Source of the DNA: Candidatus Methanomethylicus oleisabuli
Lineage (GTDB): Archaea; Thermoproteota; Methanomethylicia; Methanomethylicales; Methanomethylicaceae
Direction: 5' to 3'
Assembly: GCA_001717025.1 (NCBI GenBank)
Contig: MAGU01000075.1
Location: forward strand, 1 to 35,471
DNA: 35,471 nt
Below, piece by piece: positions 1 through 8,495 of this stretch (position 1 is the first letter of the stretch; each line of letters starts with the position of its first letter). The position numbers and the translations under genes are program-made. The notes under the pieces are model-generated. The model was given only the letters and a program-made list of their open reading frames with translations. It ran no database searches and was not told where the DNA came from.

Positions 1-232
1 GGTATTTGTAAAGATCGTTTGTGAACACGGCTATCAGGCCATCTCTCTTTAGGGCATCCCTCAGCCCAGCGTTATATTTCTGGAAGAACCCTTTGCTCTC
101 ACATTCCTCTTTCAATTCACTATCCAGTATCTCCTTTTTCAGCTCCTGGGGAAGCAAAACGGCGTCCGTGACCCCGGGAATCTTGAGTAGCCTGTCCATG
201 AGCTTGGCTAGTGTCGAGTCCGCAAGCGACAT
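1..232 (-). CDS. Partial protein of unknown function (N-terminal ~77 aa; runs off the left window edge)
   Basis: Reverse-strand open frame from ATG at 232: MSLADSTLAKLMDRLLKIPGVTDAVLLPQELKKEILDSELKEECESKGFFQKYNAGLRDALKRDGLIAVFTNDLYKY. Composition is protein-like, unlike the + strand ORF over the same region. Confidence 0.6.
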   Translation of the reverse strand, partial: MSLADSTLAKLMDRLLKIPGVTDAVLLPQELKKEILDSELKEECESKGFFQKYNAGLRDALKRDGLIAVFTNDLYKY

Positions 233-327
233 TTGCACCCTTTCCTTAACGTAGCGTATATATGACCGCGCTTTATATGTGCTTTTAATAGCTGTGGCAT
301 ATGGCGCCATAACTAAGCTCCTAGGGT

Positions 328-1959
328 GTGGGCTCGTTGTATGGAATCGCTATAGACATCGGCACAAGCGGCATAAGGCTGCAGGCATTGGACCTATCGA
401 AATCCGAGGTAGAGGCGACTGCCATAACTCTCAGACACCCCCTTCCAGGGGCAAACGTCATAGATCACCTTCATTTTGCCATAGAGGTGGGCGTGCCGGT
501 TGCACACGGCCTAATAATCGATACGATCAACAAGCTTCTGGAGCTCGTCAACATAGACGTCTCAGCGGTGGAGCGTGTAGCCGTGGATGGCAACCCCACC
601 CAGCTCTCCCTCTTTCAGAACTCCGAGATAAGGGACCTTGCATATTGGGGGGAGCATGCCATGAGGGACATGGGCATAAAGCCGCAGGATAGGGACGCTC
701 GCATCATCAAGGCCGGGAAACTCGGCCTGAAGGTAAACCCAGAGGCAGACGTCTACATACCGCCAGGCGTGAAGCACGAAATCGGCGCAGACGCCCTTGC
801 CATGTTGGTAAAATCAGGAGTCCTTGACCGAAGGGGAGTCTCGCTTGTTACGGACTTCGGCACAAATGCCGAGATCGCATTGGTCATAGATGGCGAGGTT
901 TATACCTGCTCGGCTGCCGCCGGGCCAGCCATCGAGGGACAGAGGATCGAGAGGGGGATGCTCGCTTCACCAGGCGCAATCTGTGATCTCAACCCTGCCG
1001 TTGGGGGGTGGGGCTGTAAGGTCTTGAACGATCAGCTTCTAGCGGAAGATGGGAATGTCGTTGATCCTGCAAGCGGGGCGGTGGTGTCCAAGGGGGCAAT
1101 GGACCAGAGGGCCACCGGCATTACAGGAACAGGAGTGATCGCCCTAATTGCCCTCGGTCTCAAGGATGGCCTCATAAAGTTGCCAAACATACAAACTGAG
1201 AACAAACGCCTCAACATGCAGGATGGAATCTACTTTACGAAGAGGGACCTCGTTGAGGCTGGTAAGGCAATTGGCGCCTTCAGGGCTGGCCACATCGCCC
1301 TCTGCGAGGAGGCGGGCATAATGATCAACAATATTGATACATCGTACATGGCAGGCGCCTCCGGTTTCTATGTAGACGCATTGAAGTCTATGGATGTAGG
1401 GCAGATACCCGCCTGCTCGCGCAGGGTCTTTCAGATCGGGAACACCTCGCTCGGAATGGCCAAGGACATCGTGCTAAAGCCCGAACTGCTTGATGACCTC
1501 CAAAGGATGGCAAACGGCATCCGCGGCCATCACATAATGCTTGCAACATCAAAAGTTTTTGAGAAGGCATATACCCTCGAACTCGCCTACTGGGATGAGG
1601 GGATGCCCCTCTCCATTTATAACGAGTATCTCAGGCGCTACGGATACTCTCCTATGCCGCCTAGGTCAAAGAGCGTCGAAGTCCAAAGGGTGCATTCAAG
1701 GGACATCCCTGAATTGGGGAAAGGAGGGCTCAAGGTCCTCAGAGAGCTCGGCATGATCCTGAGTGCAGAGTTTGAAGGGTGTACCGGCTGTGAGAGTTGC
1801 CTGAAGAGCTGCAATGAAGGTGCCATAATGCTGGAGAAGGTTGGGGACCGCTTTAAGGTCGTGATAAAATCCGAGAAGTGCGATGGCATGGCATGCCTGC
1901 GCTGTCAAGCGGCATGCCCCCAAGGGGCATTCAAATTCCAAGATCTCTTGCATGACTAA
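328..1959 (+). CDS. ramA: RamA-type corrinoid protein reductive activase (ASKHA-like domain plus C-terminal 2x[4Fe-4S] ferredoxin)
   Basis: GTG start; N-term GIAIDIGTSGIRLQALDL, VTDFGTNAEIAL; C-term CTGCESCLKSCNEGA...CDGMACLRCQAACPQGAF ferredoxin motifs. Confidence 0.85.
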   Translation: MGSLYGIAIDIGTSGIRLQALDLSKSEVEATAITLRHPLPGANVIDHLHFAIEVGVPVAHGLIIDTINKLLELVNIDVSAVERVAVDGNPTQLSLFQNSEIRDLAYWGEHAMRDMGIKPQDRDARIIKAGKLGLKVNPEADVYIPPGVKHEIGADALAMLVKSGVLDRRGVSLVTDFGTNAEIALVIDGEVYTCSAAAGPAIEGQRIERGMLASPGAICDLNPAVGGWGCKVLNDQLLAEDGNVVDPASGAVVSKGAMDQRATGITGTGVIALIALGLKDGLIKLPNIQTENKRLNMQDGIYFTKRDLVEAGKAIGAFRAGHIALCEEAGIMINNIDTSYMAGASGFYVDALKSMDVGQIPACSRRVFQIGNTSLGMAKDIVLKPELLDDLQRMANGIRGHHIMLATSKVFEKAYTLELAYWDEGMPLSIYNEYLRRYGYSPMPPRSKSVEVQRVHSRDIPELGKGGLKVLRELGMILSAEFEGCTGCESCLKSCNEGAIMLEKVGDRFKVVIKSEKCDGMACLRCQAACPQGAFKFQDLLHD

Positions 1960-1968
1960 CTAACTACA

Positions 1969-2292
1969 TCACGGGATGTGGCACTGGCATGGCATCTCTT
2001 TTTGATAAGCATAGCATGTTTGGCAGATTTTTTGTTGCAGCTCATTGTGGGTCAATGCATCTTCGTGAATGCCCTTAGCTATGCTCTCGCCTAGCGCTCT
2101 TATCTCCGGAGTAAATGTGGCGTTCTCTCCCCGTTGATCTCTCAGATACCTGCTCATTGCCGATTGCGTGAGGCCCAATTTTTTCGCAGCTGAGGTTTGT
2201 GTGTAATTGTATTTCTCCATGAGTATCTTGGCTATCGATGCGCGGATGGCTGGGACATAAGCCCGCGTCATGAGTTCGCATGGCTGTCGCAT
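1969..2292 (-). CDS. HTH transcriptional regulator (archaeal XRE-like) with C-terminal Cys residues
   Basis: KYNYTQTSAAKKLGLTQSAMSRYLRDQRG helix-turn-helix; C-term CQTCYAYQKEMPCQCHIP. The start may be an internal ATG. Confidence 0.7.
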   Translation of the reverse strand: MRQPCELMTRAYVPAIRASIAKILMEKYNYTQTSAAKKLGLTQSAMSRYLRDQRGENATFTPEIRALGESIAKGIHEDALTHNELQQKICQTCYAYQKEMPCQCHIP

Positions 2293-2842
2293 TGAACTTC
2301 AACTCATATGCTATGGCATTACTTTTTTGTATTGCATCAACAAGCTCTATTTAAATTTATTTTGTACTTCATGCATCAATAGCTGCAGTCAATTCGCGCC
2401 CCCTTCACATTTAGCCAGCCTGGCATTACTGCAAAATGGTGAAACAAAGCAATTTGCCGGTTCGCGTGGCATGAGGAAGTGCTGCTTAGTCGCCTCCAGT
2501 CCGGAACCTTGGACGATCCGCTTCTGCAAGCGCGTATCCACCGGTCGTTTCCGCCCTGGGCATGCGCGCCCGCACCCAAACGTGTAGGCGCCAACGATCA
2601 CCTGGCCTGCCTTACCTTCATCACACGCCATCTGCAAGACGCAGCTATCCACCGCCGTACCGGCAAGATCAACCAACTAAGTTGATAACGTAATGGGCGC
2701 TCCTATGCTGCTGTGAACCTTCCGCTGGAATAGCTCCTCCTGCCTACAATGAAGCAAAGGATAAATGGGGTAGTGCGAGACGTCTCTATGCCTTCCGCTT
2801 GCTCGAGGTTTGAAAACCAACTGATGTCCTGGTGATGAATGG

Positions 2843-3886
2843 TTGACCCCAAAGGAACGCGTTCTGAGCGCCATCCGCGGCGAGGAGACCGACCGCGTTC
2901 CAGCATCGTGCGTGACGCAACTGGGGCTCGTCGAAGCGATGGAGATTACCGGCGCTAGATGGCCCGATGCCCACCGGAACGCCGATGCTATGGCACTCTT
3001 GGGCGCCTCGTTGTACCGGATAGCCGGCCTCGAGGCCGCGAGGATACCCTTCTGCCTCACGGTCCAGGCAGAGGCGATGGGGTGCCCTGTCGACTTGGGC
3101 ACGATGGAGCAGACCCCTGCCGTCGTAGGGCCGGCATTCCGGTCTGTCGATGGCGCGTCCTTGCCCGAAGGGTTCATTGGCAGGGGCAGGATCCCTGCCG
3201 TTCTGAAGGCGACTAGGATGCTGCGCGATGAGCACCCTGACCTGCCTGTGATCGTAGGAATCGAGGGCATCTGCACCTTGGCGGGTCACCTTGTGGGCAT
3301 AGAGCGCCTCATGAGGTGGTCGATCGTGGAGAGGGACCGCGTGGCCAGGATGCTGGACCTCGCCATGCAGGCGAACACGGCCTACGCCGTGGCACTCATC
3401 GCTGCAGGCGCCGACGTCATATGCGTCTCGGACCCGACCGCCTCACCAGACCTTCTGAGCCCGCGTGACTTCGCATCCCTCATCAAGCCGAGGCTGAAGG
3501 GGGTCGCTGACGCCATACGGAAGAGCGGCGGTCTCGGCGTCCTCCACGTATGTGGCAGGGCCCAGCGCATCTGCAAGGAGATGGCCGAGACCGGCTTCGA
3601 TGGGCTTAGCGTCGAGGAGAGGGTCGACATCGCCCAGGCAAGGGCGCTCATCGGCGCGCCCAGGCCCGCCCTCATTGGAAACGTCGCCGCTGCTGGGAGC
3701 CTCTTCTCCGGAACCGCGGGCGACGTCCTGCAGGAGTCGAAGCGCGCACTGATGGCAGGCGTCAGCGTCCTGGCGCCCGGCTGCGGACTTGTAGCGAGGA
3801 CGCCGCTCGCGAACATAAGGGCACTCGCCGAAGCCGCCGTCAGATCACCGCTCCAAAGCGTGCGCCTTCCGCGTGGCACCGCCTAG
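2843..3886 (+). CDS. Methylcobamide:CoM methyltransferase, MtbA/MtaA family (uroporphyrinogen decarboxylase fold)
   Basis: TTG start; MTPKERVLSAIRGEETDRVPA; putative Zn ligands LHVCG ... APGCGL (HxC...C). MtbA versus MtaA cannot be distinguished here. Confidence 0.8.
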   Translation: MTPKERVLSAIRGEETDRVPASCVTQLGLVEAMEITGARWPDAHRNADAMALLGASLYRIAGLEAARIPFCLTVQAEAMGCPVDLGTMEQTPAVVGPAFRSVDGASLPEGFIGRGRIPAVLKATRMLRDEHPDLPVIVGIEGICTLAGHLVGIERLMRWSIVERDRVARMLDLAMQANTAYAVALIAAGADVICVSDPTASPDLLSPRDFASLIKPRLKGVADAIRKSGGLGVLHVCGRAQRICKEMAETGFDGLSVEERVDIAQARALIGAPRPALIGNVAAAGSLFSGTAGDVLQESKRALMAGVSVLAPGCGLVARTPLANIRALAEAAVRSPLQSVRLPRGTA

Positions 3887-4028
3887 TTCCATATGCCCCT
3901 CGCTCGGCTATCCGCCGGCTGCGCCCTATGAGACGGCGCTAGCCAGACAAGCGTTCGGCGCCAAAGCAAGCCGGCCGAAGCCCGCCCGCCTGGCCGTCTA
4001 CATTAACAAGTCTGAGGTAACCCCCTGC

Positions 4029-5948
4029 TCAAGTAGGTCCCTCGCGCAGGTAAGCGACTGTGCCGTACGGCTGTAGGGACAGCGCGCAATCGCCCTTCCC
4101 CGCGAAGGAGATGGGTCCCTGCTCCTGCCCGTTCCCGCCGTACTCCTTTCTGTTGGAGCATATTGCGAGGTGCCATTCCCCGTCCGGAAGCGCGAGCTCA
4201 ACCTTCATCTTGGATGGGCTGAACGACATGGCGACCACCGACGACTGGCTCCCTGCCTTCTTCCTTAGCGCCAGGACATCCCCCGGCAGCATCTCAGATG
4301 CCGCGTCCCGCCTTGCCACCACGCCAAGCGAGGGGCGCTTCTTGCGGAGCGCGACGAGGTCCCGATACCACCTAAGGATGCTGTCGTGAGGCGCAGATAG
4401 CCGCTGCGCGATGTCTATCTTGCTGCGCTCGAAGGTCTTGGGGTCCTGCGGGTCCGGGACATCCAGTCTCCAGTTGAACTTCCTGAACTCATTCCTTCGT
4501 CCTCTTCGAACTGCCTCGATAAGGTTAGGATCAGAGTGGCTGACGAAGAACTGGAAGGGCGCGCCCTCCGCATACTCCTCGCCCATGAACAGCATCGGTA
4601 TGTATGGCGATAGCAGAGTGGCAGCAGCGGCGAGCCTCAGCGCCTCAGGCGTCAGCACCGCGCAGAGTCTGTCGCCCATCGCCCTGTTCCCCACCTGGTC
4701 GTGGTTCTGCGAGAATACCACAAACTTATCGCACTCGAGGCCGTCAGCCGGTCTCCCGAAGCTCCTCCTGCGGAAGCCGGAATACTGCCCCTTGTAGACA
4801 AATCCCCTGTTGTATGCCTCCTCGAGGTGCCGCAGCGTCCCGAAGTCTGAGTAGTACCCATCCGCCTCTTCGGTGAGGCGCGAGTGCAGCGCATGGTGGA
4901 AGTCGTCAAGCCACTGGGCATCCATGCCATATCCGTGCTCCCCGCGCCCCCTCACGATCCGGGGATCGTTGAGGTCGCTCTCAGCTATCAGGAACGCCCT
5001 CCTGCCCTCCTCTTCTGCCCGCGCACCCACCCTCTCCGAGAGCTCCTCGAGTATGTGCTTCGCAGAGGAGTCGTATATGCTATGCACCGCATCGAGGCGT
5101 AGCGCGTCGAAGTGGTATTCGGATACCCAGTAGAGGGCGTTCTCCACCACAAACCCCCTCACGAAGTCCGAGTCGGCGCCATCATAGTTGAAGGCAGGTC
5201 CCCACGGCGTCCTATACCTGCTTGAGAAGTATGGGCCGAACTGCCCAAGGTAGTTTCCCTCCGGTCCAACGTGATTATAAACCACATCCAACACTGCTGC
5301 CATGCCTGCCCTGTGGAGCTCGTTCACGAGCGTCTTCAGCCCCCGCGGCCCACCATACGTGTTCTGCGGGGCATAGAGGCTGACGCCGTCATACCCCCAG
5401 TTGCGCCCGCCCGGGAACTGCCCCACCGGCATCAGCTCGACCGCGTTGACGCCGAGCTCGTCCCTGAGGTAGCCGATGAATGGGATTATCGCCTCGAAGG
5501 TGCCCTCGCGAGTGAAGGTGCCGGTGTGCAGCTCATACATGATGTAGTCCCTCAGCTCCATCCCACGCCAGCCTGCATCTGCCCACCTGAAGGTCATGGG
5601 GTCTACCACGCACGAAGGCCCGTGGACCCCTTCCGGCTGAGACCTCGATACGGGGTCAGGCATCCCCCTGCCCCCATCGAGGCTGAAACAGTATCTCGTC
5701 CCATCCCCCGCCCCCTCGACCGATGCGCTGAACACCCCGCTGCGCTGGGTCATGGGATGGGCCGTCTCCCCTTCACCTATTATCTTCAGGTCCACCCCAT
5801 TCGCGTAGGGCGCCCACACGCGGAAGTCGCATCTGCCATTGAGCAGGCTGCTGCCGAGTCGAGTGCCCGAACGTTCACCCTCAGATTTGGTGCGCATCTT
5901 GTGGCTTGGCAAGGTAAAGTCTCCATAAAATGCAGAGATTACTTCCAC
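4029..5948 (-). CDS. treZ: Malto-oligosyltrehalose trehalohydrolase (GH13)
   Basis: N-term CBM48-like FRVWAPYANGVDLKI; GVNAVELMPVGQFPGGRNWGYDGVSLYAPQNTYGGP; DVVYNHVGPEGNYLGQFGPYF; DALRLDAVHSI; FSQNHDQVGNRAMGDRL. Adjacent to treY. Confidence 0.9.
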   Translation of the reverse strand: MEVISAFYGDFTLPSHKMRTKSEGERSGTRLGSSLLNGRCDFRVWAPYANGVDLKIIGEGETAHPMTQRSGVFSASVEGAGDGTRYCFSLDGGRGMPDPVSRSQPEGVHGPSCVVDPMTFRWADAGWRGMELRDYIMYELHTGTFTREGTFEAIIPFIGYLRDELGVNAVELMPVGQFPGGRNWGYDGVSLYAPQNTYGGPRGLKTLVNELHRAGMAAVLDVVYNHVGPEGNYLGQFGPYFSSRYRTPWGPAFNYDGADSDFVRGFVVENALYWVSEYHFDALRLDAVHSIYDSSAKHILEELSERVGARAEEEGRRAFLIAESDLNDPRIVRGRGEHGYGMDAQWLDDFHHALHSRLTEEADGYYSDFGTLRHLEEAYNRGFVYKGQYSGFRRRSFGRPADGLECDKFVVFSQNHDQVGNRAMGDRLCAVLTPEALRLAAAATLLSPYIPMLFMGEEYAEGAPFQFFVSHSDPNLIEAVRRGRRNEFRKFNWRLDVPDPQDPKTFERSKIDIAQRLSAPHDSILRWYRDLVALRKKRPSLGVVARRDAASEMLPGDVLALRKKAGSQSSVVAMSFSPSKMKVELALPDGEWHLAICSNRKEYGGNGQEQGPISFAGKGDCALSLQPYGTVAYLREGPT

Positions 5949-6041
5949 TCTTACCTAACTATGCATTCAAAAATATAGCTTGTTCGCTATCATGGCTATG
6001 GACAATTACTCTTTTATTCTTTGGAGCATTTTAAAATAGTG

Positions 6042-8493
6042 GTGGAATCGATATACGTCAAGCCGTTCAGACCGTTTTGTATGCATCCACGGCCACTTCT
6101 ATCAGCCGCCCCGGGAGAATCCTTGGCTCGAGGAGGTCGAGTTGCAGGAGTCCGCCTACCCGTTCCATGACTGGAACGCTAGGGTGACCGCGGAATGCTA
6201 CGCCCCCGCCTCGGCGTCAAGGATAATGGACTCGAGCAACCGGATAATCGCCATTGTAAACCTGTACTCCAAGATAAGCTTCAACTTCGGCCCGACCCTG
6301 CTCTCATGGTTGGAGAAGCACGAGCCTGATCTATATATGGCGATAATCGACGCCGACCAGCGGAGCAAAAAGCGATTCTCCGGGCACGGCTCAGCCATAG
6401 CCCAGGTCTATAACCACATGATCATGCCTCTGTGCAACCAAAGGGACAAGCGCACACAGGTCATATGGGGGATAAGTGACTTCAAGAAGCGATTCAACCG
6501 CATGCCTGAAGGCATGTGGCTCGCCGAGACCGCCGTAGACAACGCCACCTTAGAGGCACTTGCCGAGCAGGGTATCAAGTTCACGATCCTTGCACCCCAC
6601 CAAGCTGCACGCGTGCGGAGGATTAGCGAGCAGGGGTGGACGGATGTATCCGGGGGGAAGATTGATCCGAAGAGGGCGTATCTCTGCAACCTCCCTTCAG
6701 GAAAGTCGATTAGTGTCTTCTTCTACGACTGGCCCGTCTCGCACGATGTGGCATTCTCCCGTCTCCTAGACAACGGCAAGGACTTTGCGAAGAGGCTGAC
6801 CAAGACCTTCACGAACGATCGCTACCCGCAACTGGTAAACATCGCCACGGACGGCGAGACCTATGGCCACCACCATCGCTTCGGCGACATGGCACTCGCC
6901 TACTGCCTATACTACCTCGAGTCCAACAACATGGTCACCATGACAAACTACGGCGAATTCCTTGAGAGGTTTTCACCGGAGTACGAGGTTCAGATATATG
7001 AGAACACTTCTTGGAGCTGCTCCCATGGGATTGAGAGGTGGAGGCGCAACTGCGGCTGCAATATGGGCAAGTTACCTAGCCAGGAGTGGCGGAAGCCGCT
7101 CCGCGAGGCTATGGACTGGCTCAGGGACGTCCTAGCGCCGCTCTACGAGAGCGCCCTCTCAAAGTACTCTATGGACCCGTGGGCATCAAGGGACGATTAT
7201 ATAGACGTCATACTCGACAGGTCTGAGGTCTCTATGGACGCCTTCTTCGAGAGGAATGCAAGACATGGGCTCTCGCTGGATGAGCGTCGCCGGGTGCTCA
7301 ACCTGCTCGAATGCCAACGGCACGCAATGCTTATGTACACGAGCTGCGGCTGGTTCTTCGATGATATCTCAGGGATCGAGACCGTACAGGTTATGAAGTA
7401 TGCTGCAAGGACGATCCAGCTCATGAGGGCGGTCTTTGGTGTCGATCTAGAGAAGAGCTTCCTTGAAAAGTTGGTAACCGCCAAGAGCAACATTCCGGCT
7501 TACGGCGACGGCGCAAGGATATACGAGACGATGATCAAGCCGTTGTGCGTTGATCTTGTGAAGGTAGGTGTTCACTACGCCATCTCCTCTATCTTCAACA
7601 GGATCGAGCCGGGTCCATCAAAAGTCTACTGCTATGCCGTCAATGATGAGGTGTACAACCGCTACCATTCAGGGCGGCAGGTGCTTATTACCGGCAGGTC
7701 GAGGATAACCTCTGAAATAACACTCGATGAGCAGGTCGTAAGCTATGCCGTCCTTTGGCTCGGGGACCAAAACCTCTTTGGCGGGGCTAGGCAATTCATC
7801 AACGATGATGTTTTCAACTCGATGTGTGAGAGCGTCACGGAGCCGTTCAAGAGAGGGGAGATACACCGCACGATAGCACTAATCGATGACCTATTCACGA
7901 AGGGTCAAAGCACACCTTGTACCCTGAAGAACCTATTCAAAGATAAGCAGATTGCCATAAGCAAGGTCATATCTGAGCTTGCACTCAAGAGGTCGATATC
8001 GCGCTATAGGGAGATCTATGACGACTGCCTGCCGATCATGCTATTCCTAAAGGAGATCGACCTCGCACTGCCCCTTGAGATGCAGTCTGCTGCCGAGGTG
8101 GTGCTGACCAACGCGATACGGGATGCGCTACGGCTGAAGGATATCGATCTTGATCTTCTGACAGCAATAGTCGAGCAGGCAGAGCGCCTCGACGTCAACA
8201 TCGACCGTATGATGATCAGCCTCGACGCTCAGAGGAGGGTGGAGTCAGAGATGGAGGCAATCTCAAAGGAGCCGGATGACCTCTTCCGTATAGCGCAGAC
8301 CGCCGCGCTGCTCAACCTACTTTTAAAGTTGAAGCTATCCCTCAATCTGTGGCATGCCCAGAACGAGGCATTCTCGATCATAAGTCAGTACTACGCCTTT
8401 ATGGAGCGGCGCGCCAAGCACGGCGACGGGGGGGCGGATCGGTGGCTCGCCTCATTCCGCGAACTCTGCCTGCTGCTAGGAGTAAAGGTCTGA
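6042..8493 (+). CDS. GH57 family glycoside hydrolase with DUF3536-type C-terminal region; apparent 1-nt frameshift near the N-terminus
   Basis: Main frame contains CIHGHFYQPPRENPWLE (from 6082, upstream of the tracked TTG at 6142), MWLAETAVD (nucleophile motif) and TDGETYGHHHRFGD (acid/base motif). GTG at 6042 gives VESIYVKPFRP in frame 0, which joins the main frame if one C near 6072 is removed. Confidence 0.85.
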
Positions 8494-8495
8494 CC

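Noticed and set aside
2376-2685. ORFs in the spacer between the HTH regulator and MtbA/MtaA
   Set aside because: Overlapping ORFs on both strands with no recognisable motifs; possibly degenerate DNA, but a gene cannot be supported.
3884-3886. TAG codons as pyrrolysine sense codons (MtbA/MtaA, MscS-like, TreS-Mak, CBS and CcdA genes all end in TAG)
   Set aside because: TAG ends about five of the ~15 main genes at plausible protein C-termini, which argues against widespread reassignment. No pyl genes or Pyl-containing methyltransferases are in view.
5271-5978. 235-aa ORF on the + strand opposite treZ
   Set aside because: Antisense shadow ORF of a well-supported GH13 gene, with His/Pro/Arg-rich composition typical of a shadow frame.
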